DNA from: Acidobacteriota bacterium | GTDB lineage: Bacteria; Acidobacteriota; Terriglobia; Acidiferrales; UBA7541 | Assembly: GCA_027307115.1 (NCBI GenBank) | Contig: DAHUXN010000053.1 | Span: 21,051 to 85,050, forward strand | Length of the DNA stretch: 64,000 bases | Direction: 5' to 3' | Notes under the pieces: model-generated | The model's database searches: none | Seen by the model: only the letters and a program-made list of their open reading frames with translations | Told to the model about the DNA's origin: nothing | Shown here: positions 55,212 through 63,523 of the stretch, one piece after another | Numbering within the stretch: position 1 is the first letter of the stretch | How the letters are laid out: the number at the start of each line of letters is the position of its first letter | Made by a program: the position numbers and the translations under genes

Positions 55212-55282
55212 CAGCTTACGAAGTTTGGGGCGTGAAGTCCAGACGGTGTCGCGCGGGTGTTTACACCGTAAGCTGTTTTTTT
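55212..55282 (+). terminator. Terminator-like leader structure before ridA
   Basis: CAGCTTACG (55212-55220) pairs with CGTAAGCTG (55267-55275), followed at once by T7 (55276-55282). Inside, ACGGTGT (55243-55249) can pair with ACACCGT (55263-55269), sharing three bases with the outer stem, so alternative folds are possible. Confidence 0.45.
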
Positions 55283-55324
55283 ACGAATTGTGGCGGGATT
55301 GATAAACGCGATAAGGGGTATTCG

Positions 55325-55720
55325 ATGAAGAGGCAGAATATTTCGAGCGGGACGCCGTGGGAGCCGGTGGTGGGCTATTCGCGGGCGGTGCGCGTTGGCG
55401 CGCACGTGTATGTGGCGGGGACGACGGCGACGAATACGAGCGGAGAAATTGTGGGGAAGGGCGACGCATACGCGCAGGCGGTGCAAGTGCTGAAGAATAT
55501 CGAGTCGGCGCTGACGAAGGCAGGAGCGAAGCTCGAACACGTGGTGCGGACGCGCTTGTTTGTTGCGAATATTGCGGACTGGGAAAAAATCGGGCGCGCG
55601 CACGGGGAAATGTTCGGCAGGATTCGTCCCGCGTGCACGATGGTGCAGGTGAGCGGCTTCGTGTCGCCGGATATGCTGCTGGAAATTGAGGCGGACGCGG
55701 TGATTCTGGATGGCGAGTAA
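55325..55720 (+). CDS. RidA-family enamine/imine deaminase
   Basis: 131 residues. The chorismate-mutase-like fold with [19 protein letters not shown], the Arg in [14 protein letters not shown] and the end [11 protein letters not shown] match RidA/YjgF. RidA hydrolyses reactive 2-aminoacrylate produced by PLP enzymes such as cystathionine beta-synthase, whose gene is divergent. ATG 55325 follows AAGGGG; a 31-codon longer frame runs through a terminator-like leader and is rejected. Confidence 0.92.
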   Translation: MKRQNISSGTPWEPVVGYSRAVRVGAHVYVAGTTATNTSGEIVGKGDAYAQAVQVLKNIESALTKAGAKLEHVVRTRLFVANIADWEKIGRAHGEMFGRIRPACTMVQVSGFVSPDMLLEIEADAVILDGE

Positions 55721-55802
55721 TTCATCGCGGGTGTTTTCTTAGGCGACGCAGAGATGGAACCCTCGAAGCATCTCCTGACGATTGCGTTACAATCCAATTG
55801 GG

Positions 55803-58139
55803 ATGGGTGATCCGCCACAGGGCGCAATTCGCATCGCAGGTGGAAGGGCATTCAGCCGCGTCGCGATTATTTTGCTGGTTCTTTGCGCGATTGCGTTTGG
55901 CTCAGCCGTGGGGTTGCTGTTTGTTTACAGCAGCGACTTGCCGCAGATTCAGGAGCTGCAAAATTACCGGCCTGACGTGGTCACGGAGCTTTATGCCGAC
56001 GACGGCACGCCGATCGGCAGTTTTGCCCTGCAACGCAGAATTCTGTTGACCTACGATCAAATCCCCAAAGTCCTGCAAGACGCGATTATTTCGACCGAAG
56101 ACCGGCACTTCATGGAGCACTGGGGCGTGGATTTTCCGCGCATCGCAGAAGCGGCGTGGAGCGATATGGTGCACCGGAAGCTGGTGCAGGGCGCAAGCAC
56201 GATCACGATGCAACTCGCCGGCGGACTTTTCTTGAACCGCGCGGACCGCAGTTTCCAGCGCAAAATCGAAGAGGCGATGTTGGCGATTCAGATCGAGCGG
56301 CACTACACGAAACAGCAGATCCTGACGATGTATTGCAATCAAGTCTACCTGTGGAACGGAAACTACGGATTCGAAGCGGCGTCCGAATTTTATTTTGGCA
56401 AGCATGTGGGCGAATTGACTTTGCCGCAAGCGGCGCTGCTCGCGGGAATTATCCGCGGGCCGATTTATTCGCCGACGCGCTATCCGCAAACGGCAGTGTC
56501 CAGGCGCAATCTGGTGCTGCAGTTGATGGCGGATAACGGCAAAATCACGCGAGCTCAAGCGAGGGAAGCGCAGCAAACGCCGCTGGGCTTGCAGTTGACG
56601 TATCCGCAGAACAATTCGCTTGCGCCGTATTACGTGGAGGAAATTCGCCAGAGGCTGGAGCAGGAATTCGGATCCGAAGCCGTGCATCAGGAGGGCCTGC
56701 GCGTTTATACAACGCTGAATGTGGCCATGCAGCGCGCCGCGGACCAGGCCGTGCGCGATGGTTTGCACGCTTACGACCGCCGCCACGGCTGGCGTGGCAA
56801 CTTGCCAAATATTTTTCGCGCGCATTTGGGCACGCTGCAAAGTTATGACTCGCCCGATTGGCGCGAGCCCATTGCCGTGGGGAGTTACGTCACGGGATTG
56901 ATCACCGCGGTGGACGCGAACGCAGCCGTCGCGAAAGTCGGAGCATATCGCGCGGTGATTACCGCGCCAGATTTTTCGTGGACGGGTGAAAAGTCGCCGG
57001 AGAAGCTGCTGCACGTCGGCGATCTGGCCAACCTTTACATCGAAGCACTGAATGGAGCGGCAGCCAAGGTGCAACTGGAGCAAGTTCCAGCAGCGCAGGC
57101 TTCGCTGCTGGCCATTGATAATGGCACGGGTGAAATCAAGGCCATGGTCGGGGGCTACAGCTTCGAGGACTCAAAATTCAATCGTGCGACGCAAGCGATG
57201 CGGCAGACGGGAAGCTCATTCAAAGTGTACGTGTACACCACGGCGCTGGAGCAGGGTATGACGCCGTTTGACACGATTCTCGACGCGCCTGTGACGTACA
57301 CAAGCGGCGGGCAAGTGTATTCGCCCCACAACTACGACAATCTATTCGAAGGGAACATCAGCCTGCGGCGCGCGTTGGCGGATTCGCGCAACGTGCCGGC
57401 CGTGCGCCTGCTCGATCATGTGGGAATACAAAACGTGATCACCACGGCGCGGCGGTTCGGCATCACCAGTCCGCTGCCGCCCTATTTGCCGCTCGCGCTC
57501 GGCGCCGCGGATTTGACTCTGCTTGAACACACGTCCGCGTTCACTGTTTTTCCCGATGACGGCATTCACATTCAGCCACACATGATTCGCCGCGTGACTT
57601 CGTACGACGGGGCGATCCTCGACGAAACGCGCCCGAAGGTGACCGACGTGATTCCGCCGAATGTCGCGCGAACGATGACAGCGATGCTTGAGGATGTGGT
57701 GCAATTCGGCACCGGCGTGCGCGCGCAGGCTTTGGGACGGCCGTCCGCGGGCAAAACGGGCACCACGAATGACTTCACGGATGCCTGGTATCTCGGGTTC
57801 ACGCCGCAAGTGACTGCGGGCGTGTGGACGGGCTTTGACGATCCCAGAATGTCGCTCGGTAAAAAGGAAACGGGCGCGCGCGTCGCGTTGCCGATCTGGC
57901 TCGAATTCATGGAACAGGCAAGCAAGGGGATGCCGGTGGAGAAGTTTCAGAATGTCGTGCCGCTGGAAGAGTTGGCAAAATCAGTGAATGAGCAAGTGGA
58001 TGTGCCGGATACGGCTCCCCCCGCTGATGTGACGGAGCAAGGATTGCCGCAGACAACGCCGGTGCAACTGCCGAAGCCACCCGCAAAGCCTCCGATTCCA
58101 CATAGCGGGCCGAGCTCTACAGCTCCCGGGCACCCCTAG
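55803..58139 (+). CDS. Class A penicillin-binding protein (PBP1-type)
   Basis: 778 residues. One N-terminal membrane helix (about 20-42), the glycosyltransferase 51 domain (about 50-230: AIISTEDRHFMEHWGVD with catalytic Glu, GASTITMQLAGG, EEAMLAIQIERHYTK) and the transpeptidase domain (about 350-700) with Ser in GSSFK, SRN and KTG (GKTGTTNDFTDAWYLGF). The C-terminal ~60 residues are Pro/Ala-rich. It polymerises and cross-links peptidoglycan. I chose ATG 55803 over TTG 55782; TACAAT ends nine bases before it, so the leader is very short. Confidence 0.94.
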   Translation: MGDPPQGAIRIAGGRAFSRVAIILLVLCAIAFGSAVGLLFVYSSDLPQIQELQNYRPDVVTELYADDGTPIGSFALQRRILLTYDQIPKVLQDAIISTEDRHFMEHWGVDFPRIAEAAWSDMVHRKLVQGASTITMQLAGGLFLNRADRSFQRKIEEAMLAIQIERHYTKQQILTMYCNQVYLWNGNYGFEAASEFYFGKHVGELTLPQAALLAGIIRGPIYSPTRYPQTAVSRRNLVLQLMADNGKITRAQAREAQQTPLGLQLTYPQNNSLAPYYVEEIRQRLEQEFGSEAVHQEGLRVYTTLNVAMQRAADQAVRDGLHAYDRRHGWRGNLPNIFRAHLGTLQSYDSPDWREPIAVGSYVTGLITAVDANAAVAKVGAYRAVITAPDFSWTGEKSPEKLLHVGDLANLYIEALNGAAAKVQLEQVPAAQASLLAIDNGTGEIKAMVGGYSFEDSKFNRATQAMRQTGSSFKVYVYTTALEQGMTPFDTILDAPVTYTSGGQVYSPHNYDNLFEGNISLRRALADSRNVPAVRLLDHVGIQNVITTARRFGITSPLPPYLPLALGAADLTLLEHTSAFTVFPDDGIHIQPHMIRRVTSYDGAILDETRPKVTDVIPPNVARTMTAMLEDVVQFGTGVRAQALGRPSAGKTGTTNDFTDAWYLGFTPQVTAGVWTGFDDPRMSLGKKETGARVALPIWLEFMEQASKGMPVEKFQNVVPLEELAKSVNEQVDVPDTAPPADVTEQGLPQTTPVQLPKPPAKPPIPHSGPSSTAPGHP

Positions 58140-58195
58140 AGGCCATTGCCGCGTTTGCGAACCATGAGTGGGGCAGCGGGAATTGTTAGAAGTGC

Positions 58196-58870
58196 TTACT
58201 TTGATTCGGCTTGCTGTTTTGCGATCTCCTGCCGCAAGCGGTCGCGCAAAGCGCGAGCAAAGGGGTAAGCAAACGCTCCGAGACGCAATTTGCCCTCAGG
58301 TGCAAGCGCGAGAGTAACGCCTTGCTGATATGGGGAGCGACCGCCAGTCAGTTCAACGCCACGAATCTGCGTCCACGGAATTGCACTCCATCGAAAATAG
58401 CGCCTGACCTGAAGTTCTGCTGGAGACATTCGAAGTGCCCACCCCCAAAGTCGACCGGCGTCCACCAAGAAAACAATGAGAATGAGCCATGCGAGGACAG
58501 TGAAGCGCTCGGACTTGGGCGATGGCGTCGTGAAGCTGTACCAGAATAAGCAGATTCCGAGTAGCGCTTCAAAGACCGGAGCAATGCGCTCTCGCACGAG
58601 TCGTCGGGAAAGATCGAAAGACGCCGAGCTTTCCTTCTCCTTAGCCCGAGTTGCTGCAGGGTTGAGGGAAAAAAGAAGCGTTCCGGAGTCGGCGTCGTTT
58701 TCGACGAGGTCGAAACCAAATGCGCGGAGTTGCGATGTGATCTGCTCAGCACGGTCCGGGGATTTCGTCTCGACGACCAAGGTATCAGAGCCCCAGCCGC
58801 AAACCTCAATGCCCGCGGTTCGGCAGAAATCGCGCACCTGTTGCAGCCAAGCCGGCTTTTCTTTGCCCAT
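58196..58870 (-). CDS. Membrane protein with PH-like domain
   Basis: 224 residues. An N-terminal alpha/beta part (about 1-75), two membrane helices (about 100-118 and 125-142) and a C-terminal beta-rich domain (about 145-215) with YFRWSAIPWTQIRGVELTGG, which resembles bacterial PH-like domains (DUF-type). Function unknown. It converges with the penicillin-binding protein gene at 56 bases. Confidence 0.7.
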   Translation of the reverse strand: MGKEKPAWLQQVRDFCRTAGIEVCGWGSDTLVVETKSPDRAEQITSQLRAFGFDLVENDADSGTLLFSLNPAATRAKEKESSASFDLSRRLVRERIAPVFEALLGICLFWYSFTTPSPKSERFTVLAWLILIVFLVDAGRLWGWALRMSPAELQVRRYFRWSAIPWTQIRGVELTGGRSPYQQGVTLALAPEGKLRLGAFAYPFARALRDRLRQEIAKQQAESK

Positions 58871-59005
58871 ACAGAAAAGTGTAGCAGGTATGTGAGGTCG
58901 TCATTTCAGGTGGGTAGCGCCTGAATCCAAATGGTAAATGGCTTTGCTCACAAGATAGAAGGTTCTACCGTCGTTTCTGCTCGGACGGCGAAGCATTTAT
59001 CCGAA

Positions 59006-60037
59006 TTATCTGTCCCTAAAAGGGTCCCAGCCGCGGGACGGCAGCGCAGTTTCGGCAGTGTCGTCGCGAAAGAGTACGATTTGTTTTTGGCGTGTAATTT
59101 TCCCGATGCACGTGGTGGGAATTTTCGGCGGGAGGCGGCGAAGTAGTTTTGCGGATTTTGGGCGGACGGTGAAAAGCAAGCCGTAATCTTCGCCGCCGTG
59201 AAGGGCGAGTTTGAGCGCGTTCAGATCTAGATGCGCGAGGACGGCTGGAATTTTGACTTTCGGGATTTTGGCCGACCAGATGCGGGCGCCCACGCCGCTT
59301 GCGTTGCATAAACGGGCCAGGTCGGTCGAAAGGCCGTCGGAAATATCCATCATGGCCGTGGCGATGCGGCGCGTGGCCAGCGATTGACCCAGCGCGAGCC
59401 GGAGTTTTGGGTAGAGATGCGGCTGAAGGAATCTTCGCAAACTTCGCCGATGCGCCAGGCCGCGCAAAATCAATTTCAGGCCCAACTGCGCGCCGCCCAA
59501 TTGCCCGCTGACATATATCAGGTCGCCGGGTCGCGCACCCGAGCGCGTGATTGCCCGTCCGGGGGCAACTTCACCGAGCACGGTGATGCTAATCATCACA
59601 TTCCGGGTTTTTGATGTGTCGCCGCCAATAAGCAGGATATTCAATTCGCGCGCCGCCTTGGCCATGCCTGAGGCGAAGCGGTCCAGCCAGCGGCCGGTTC
59701 TCACCGCCGGAAGCGCCAATGCGAGCAGGAAGTAACGTGGGCGCGCGCCCATCGCAGCCAAATCGCTGACGGCGCGCGCCAGCGATTTGTACCCGATGGA
59801 TTCGGGTGGATGGCTATCGTGGCGGAAATGCACCCCTTCCAGAGAGGAATCGCAACTGACCACCCATTCGGCTTTCGAAGACCGCCGGAGAATGGCTGCG
59901 TCGTCTCCAATGCCCAGGCGCACCGCACCATGGGGCGGAGTACCAAGACGTCCGACAGACGGAATGCGCCGAGCGAGGCGGTCGATCAGCGTATCCTCCA
60001 TGTTCTCAGCTTCCTCCGGCTTATATTCCGCGCTCAT
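59006..60037 (-). CDS. thiL: Thiamine-monophosphate kinase
   Basis: 343 residues. AIR-synthase-like fold with GIGDDAAIL (metal and ATP), SCDSSLEGVHF, NILLIGGDTSK, MDISDGLSTDLARLC and LHGGEDYGLLF. ThiL phosphorylates thiamine monophosphate to the diphosphate cofactor. No TPP riboswitch is visible upstream. It is related to SelD but lacks the N-terminal Cys/Sec motif of that enzyme. ATG 60001 with GGAGG 11 bases upstream is an alternative start. Confidence 0.93.
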   Translation of the reverse strand: MSAEYKPEEAENMEDTLIDRLARRIPSVGRLGTPPHGAVRLGIGDDAAILRRSSKAEWVVSCDSSLEGVHFRHDSHPPESIGYKSLARAVSDLAAMGARPRYFLLALALPAVRTGRWLDRFASGMAKAARELNILLIGGDTSKTRNVMISITVLGEVAPGRAITRSGARPGDLIYVSGQLGGAQLGLKLILRGLAHRRSLRRFLQPHLYPKLRLALGQSLATRRIATAMMDISDGLSTDLARLCNASGVGARIWSAKIPKVKIPAVLAHLDLNALKLALHGGEDYGLLFTVRPKSAKLLRRLPPKIPTTCIGKITRQKQIVLFRDDTAETALPSRGWDPFRDR

Positions 60038-60206
60038 CCCTAGCGAACTTCCTGTCCAGCGTCACAGCTTTTTCTCCTGTACTTCAGGGCAGTTGTAATC
60101 TCTTGCCACAGTCCGTAAAATGCTCAGGAGCGATTTACTACGGCCGGATTATGAAGCCATCCGGCGAAGAAAGCGAGCCGGGCCCGGCCCAGAAGTATAT
60201 TTTTGG

Positions 60207-60235
60207 TTGACTCTATTGGGTTGAGCACTTATATT
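60207..60235 (+). promoter_or_regulatory. Promoter of the M23 peptidase gene
   Basis: TTGACT (60207-60212), 17 bp, TATATT (60230-60235), close to the housekeeping consensus. The start near 60242 would give a 116-base leader. Confidence 0.6.
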
Positions 60236-60243
60236 CGCGGCGG

Positions 60244-60278
60244 GTTTCGAACCAAGTCTCCCGGTTCAAACGCTTTTT
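60244..60278 (+). terminator. Hairpin plus T-run at the 5' end of the M23 transcript
   Basis: GTTT-c-GAACC (60244-60253) pairs with GGTTC-AAAC (60263-60271), a 9-base loop, then GC and T5 (60274-60278). Possible attenuator or 5' stabiliser. Confidence 0.4.
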
Positions 60279-60357
60279 ATAAATTGCGCAGACCGCGTTG
60301 AGGGACCAGCGGTCATCCAGTCCAGCGCAAAGAGAAACTAAGAGCCAAATTGCCATT

Positions 60358-61263
60358 ATGAGAAGGAAATTCTATACATTTCTCATTGCTTCCTCGGACT
60401 CGGGGAACATGCGCCGTTTGCGCATCCCGCACTATGTCGTCCATTTGCTTGCCGTTCTCGTAATTGTGGGCGGCATGACGGTGGTGGTGGCGGCGGGCGC
60501 GTATTCGCGTCTGCTCTGGAAGGTGACCGCGTACAATTCTCTGCGCCGCGACCAGGCAACGCTCACCGTGCAATACAAACAACTCCAAAACCAGGTAACG
60601 GACGCGGATCAGCGCCTGAACTCCCTGCAATCACTGGCCAGTGAAGTGGCCGTGGCGTACGGCCTGACGCGAATCCCGGAGACGCCCTTCAGCGCTTCGA
60701 ATTCGACGGGGCAATCCGAGTCTGCATATCAGCAGACGCTCGATAGATTTAATTTCCTTCAACAGAATGCGACCGCTGTGGTGCTCGTCTCGGATGGCGG
60801 CCTGAAGCTTCTTCCTGGAATGAAGCTGGCCAATGCGTCGTTTATGCCCTCCCTGTGGCCGGTGATGGGCAGAATCACAAGCCGCTTTGGCGAGCGCCTG
60901 GATCCTTTCGGCGGTGAGGGCGAATTTCACAGAGGATTGGACATCGCGTCACATTACGGGGATGACGTGCGCGCGGCGGGAGACGGCGTAGTGATCTTCA
61001 CCGGAGACCGGGAAGGCTACGGGCGCGTCGTTATCATTGATCACGGTTTTGGACTGACAACCTGGTATGCGCACCTTTCGGCGTATGCCCTGCAGCCTGG
61101 AACGCCCGTCAAACGCGGCGACGTGATTGGTTATGAAGGCGAAAGCGGACACGCGACGGGACCGCATGTCCACTTTGAAGTGCGCCTGCACGATGCCCCG
61201 GTCAATCCGTGGCGATATCTGCATCAGGTGGACGCGGGCGGCTCTGTCACCAGCGGCGATTAA
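60358..61263 (+). CDS. M23-family murein metallopeptidase (LytM type)
   Basis: 301 residues. A membrane anchor (about 23-47), a coiled-coil segment (about 60-95) and the LytM domain (about 185-290) with zinc ligands in FHRGLDIA (His, Asp) and HVHFEVR (His), plus YAHLSAY. Such anchored proteins cut peptidoglycan cross-links or activate amidases. ATG 60358 begins MRRKFYTFLI; a TTG 20 codons upstream is rejected. Confidence 0.9.
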   Translation: MRRKFYTFLIASSDSGNMRRLRIPHYVVHLLAVLVIVGGMTVVVAAGAYSRLLWKVTAYNSLRRDQATLTVQYKQLQNQVTDADQRLNSLQSLASEVAVAYGLTRIPETPFSASNSTGQSESAYQQTLDRFNFLQQNATAVVLVSDGGLKLLPGMKLANASFMPSLWPVMGRITSRFGERLDPFGGEGEFHRGLDIASHYGDDVRAAGDGVVIFTGDREGYGRVVIIDHGFGLTTWYAHLSAYALQPGTPVKRGDVIGYEGESGHATGPHVHFEVRLHDAPVNPWRYLHQVDAGGSVTSGD

Positions 61264-61329
61264 GCTTCACGCAGATTGATTGTCGGATTCTCCCTCAGAA
61301 TTATTTCCCCGCAGCGCAGACCTGCGTTC

Positions 61330-62403
61330 CTACCTTGCGCCATTTCCTTGCGAGGCGGAGCTGGCCGCAGCGCGGAGTATTTGCGGCGTAATTTGCAAAT
61401 GAAGGCGCACGAGATGACCGTCATGCGAAATGTCCGCCGCTTTTAACAGGGCGTCCAGCGCAGGCCACTGCGGGCCGATTTGCTGTTGCGTTTTCGGGTC
61501 GGCCATGGCCGCGCGTCCCATCCAAACCAAGCCTTCCAGAGCCGTGGACAATTGAAATGCGTTCAGCGTGGAATCGCATTCGGCGGTGGCCGCGACTTTC
61601 AAGTTTTGCCCGGCAGGAAGGCCCGCTAGCGTGATGCTGTGGACGCTTTGCAGCAAACGCGCAAGTTGCGCGGAGTGCGTTTCGTCGATGCCGATGTCCT
61701 TGGAAAGATCTGGCGTGCGCGCCACGGCGTAAATGGGAGCGCCGGCGACTCTTGCGATGCGTTGTGACATTTGAGAATCCATGCGCTCGTGCGGAGAGTT
61801 CAACATAGCGGAAATCTCAGGCCCATCGGCGAGAACAATTTCCGTTGACGACAGAAACACGAAACGCACGGTTCGCGGTGGATTTGTCTCCGGGACTTCG
61901 TAAATTTTCCATTGGCCGTGCCCTACAACTCTGCCGCCGTTATGCAGGGCGTAACGTTCGATTTTTGCCTCGTTGAATTTCCCCTGCGCAATGGCGACCA
62001 CGGTTGTGGGCGAGTTCTTTGGCCATAGCGCCAGCGCGACGCGATCGAGATCGCGCGAATAATCAAAGCCCGTGGAACGCACGAACGCCGTATATTCGGG
62101 GTCTTGCGCCGAAGTGGGCGCGAGTCCCGAAAGCTCCCGCCCGATTGGCGCAGAGCGCAGCACGGCAACATCCGCGAATACCACGGCAGAAGCGCCGGAG
62201 GGCAACTGATGAACCAGATCAGTTGAATTCGCCGCAATCGAGGCTCCGCCGCTCGATCCCGCGGCGACGGCGCCGGGCTGGACTGAAAATTGAGCGTCTT
62301 CCGCCCGCAATCGTGCTGTCTTTTCGCGCGCGTAGTAAACGTAAGCGAGCACCGCGACGGCGGCAATGCAAGCGGCGAGAACTATGGTGACTGTGCGTTT
62401 CAT
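61330..62403 (-). CDS. Anchored extracytoplasmic protein of unknown function
   Basis: 357 residues from ATG 62403. One N-terminal membrane helix (about 4-25) and a periplasmic alpha/beta domain. LPSGASAVVFADVAVLRSAPIG, TGFDYSRDLDRVALAL and VLADGPEISAMLN recur in a group of acidobacterial proteins I cannot name. It is not an enzyme by any motif I recognise. The frame is open to 62517 but the helix supports the inner start. It converges with the M23 gene at 66 bases. Confidence 0.7.
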   Translation of the reverse strand: MKRTVTIVLAACIAAVAVLAYVYYAREKTARLRAEDAQFSVQPGAVAAGSSGGASIAANSTDLVHQLPSGASAVVFADVAVLRSAPIGRELSGLAPTSAQDPEYTAFVRSTGFDYSRDLDRVALALWPKNSPTTVVAIAQGKFNEAKIERYALHNGGRVVGHGQWKIYEVPETNPPRTVRFVFLSSTEIVLADGPEISAMLNSPHERMDSQMSQRIARVAGAPIYAVARTPDLSKDIGIDETHSAQLARLLQSVHSITLAGLPAGQNLKVAATAECDSTLNAFQLSTALEGLVWMGRAAMADPKTQQQIGPQWPALDALLKAADISHDGHLVRLHLQITPQILRAAASSASQGNGAR

Positions 62404-62521
62404 GCGGCCGTGTGCGGCTACTTTTTCAGTATAAGTTTCGGCGGGAATGGTGTAAAGTTGATGCTTGGCGTATAATTCTAGAGTCAGCTTGGCACGAGCC
62501 GTGCTGGCTAGTCGCACCCCC

Positions 62522-62550
62522 TTGCAATTTGATTACCCACGTGATAGGTT
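62522..62550 (+). promoter_or_regulatory. tRNA cluster promoter candidate
   Basis: TTGCAA (62522-62527), 17 bp, TAGGTT (62545-62550). The start would be near 62557, nine bases before the first tRNA. Confidence 0.35.
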
Positions 62551-62565
62551 TGCAGGGTTTGGCGT

Positions 62566-62638
62566 GCTGGCGTAGCTCAGCTGGTAGAGCATCTGATTTG
62601 TAATCAGAGGGTCGGGGGTTCAATTCCCTCCGCCAGCT
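62566..62638 (+). tRNA. tRNA-Thr (TGT)
   Basis: GCTGGCG pairs with CGCCAGC; the anticodon loop TTTGTAA gives TGT. Discriminator T; CCA is not encoded. First of four tRNAs before tuf. Confidence 0.94.
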
Positions 62639-62786
62639 GAATTTTTAAGGATCGCGATTTTGGGTTTGGCTCTGGTGAATTCCTCGCATTGAAAAATGAA
62701 CGGGCTGGTGTCTTTGGACACGAGCCCTTTCTGCGTTGCGAAGTTCCCCGGTCGGGACCAGCGTCTCAAGTCCCGGTGTTCTTTCG

Positions 62787-62875
62787 GGACGGGTGGGTGA
62801 GTGGCTAAAACCAGCAGACTGTAAATCTGCCGCTCCTTGCGGGCTACGGAGGTTCGAATCCTCCCCCGTCCACCA
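62787..62875 (+). tRNA. tRNA-Tyr (GTA)
   Basis: Class II tRNA of 89 bases with a long variable arm. GGACGGG pairs with CCCGTCC, anticodon GTA, discriminator A, CCA encoded. Confidence 0.95.
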
Positions 62876-63001
62876 TCGTATCGCGAGGGCGCCGAAGCAC
62901 TGAAAGCGGGAACGTAGATCCGAATCTCGAAAAACTTGGGCGAAAGTTCGGAAGACATCGTTGGAAGTCGCGACACGCGCGCAGCCAACGAACCGGTGGA
63001 T

Positions 63002-63077
<76 letters not shown>

Positions 63078-63096
63078 GAATTTGGGTGGCAGTCGG

Positions 63097-63171
63097 GCGG
63101 GGGTAACTCAGGGGTAGAGTCTCTGCCTTCCAAGCAGATGGTCGCGGGTTCGAATCCCGTCCCCCGCTCCA
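63097..63171 (+). tRNA. tRNA-Gly (TCC)
   Basis: GCGGGGG pairs with CCCCCGC; the loop CTTCCAA gives anticodon TCC. Discriminator T, CCA encoded. Nineteen bases after tRNA-Thr(GGT). Confidence 0.95.
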
Positions 63172-63188
63172 TTTATAGAGGGCAGGAA

Positions 63189-63482
63189 ATGGCTGGGACA
63201 GTGGACGAAGCGAGGGAATTGAGTAAGGCGATCCAGAAGAACGCGGGAGCCCCGTTTCTGAAAGAGCGCAAGTCACGCTGGAAGCCGGTATCAGGAAAGA
63301 CGGGAGAATGGACTATGCCCATCGGCGATGCAACGGTTCGTGCCGCCATCAAGCAACGAGCACCGAACGGCGCGCCTGAGGCGGTTCGTATTGAAGCGGA
63401 ATTGCCCGAAAGGCTGAGCGATCTAGGCAGCTTCGGTACATCCGTTGGGGATTTCCCGCTAGCTGACGTTGGTTTGGCGTAA
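63189..63482 (+). CDS. Small hypothetical protein between tRNA-Gly and tuf
   Basis: 97 residues, not recognised, soluble and charged ([20 protein letters not shown] near residue 20). AGGA is only about four bases before the ATG at 63189. Codon use is plausible but not strongly biased, unlike the tuf gene 41 bases downstream. It may be real or a chance frame in the tRNA-tuf spacer. Confidence 0.45.
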   Translation: MAGTVDEARELSKAIQKNAGAPFLKERKSRWKPVSGKTGEWTMPIGDATVRAAIKQRAPNGAPEAVRIEAELPERLSDLGSFGTSVGDFPLADVGLA

Positions 63483-63523
63483 GCAAGGCAGCAAAGAATT
63501 TGAGCGAGTGAGGATAGGAAGCG

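Larger units (their letters stand above)
60038..60357. other. Divergent region with promoter and hairpins before the M23 gene
   Basis: About 320 bases. A 7-bp hairpin (GCCGGAT/ATCCGGC, 60143-60165), the promoter at 60207-60235 and a second hairpin at 60244-60271 followed by T5. No gene. Confidence 0.5.

Noticed and set aside
55902..57083. A 393-codon open frame antisense to the penicillin-binding protein
   Set aside because: Same shadow effect; the translation is Arg/His/Gln-rich with no domain.
59006..60037. Selenophosphate synthetase (SelD) in support of the selenoprotein
   Set aside because: The fold is shared, but the motifs are those of ThiL and the N-terminal catalytic Cys/Sec of SelD is absent.
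60038..60120. TPP riboswitch before thiL
   Set aside because: The conserved CTGAGA and ACCTGAT-type elements are not present.
60241..60300. tRNA-like T-arm on the minus strand (GGTTCGAAACC)
   Set aside because: No acceptor stem, D-arm or anticodon arm can be built around it; it is one side of the hairpin at 60244-60271.
62489..62503. Sigma-54-like element TGGCACG-N4-GTGCT
   Set aside because: GG/GC spacing fits but the -12 half is off consensus, and the only downstream plus-strand genes are tRNAs, which are not sigma-54 dependent.
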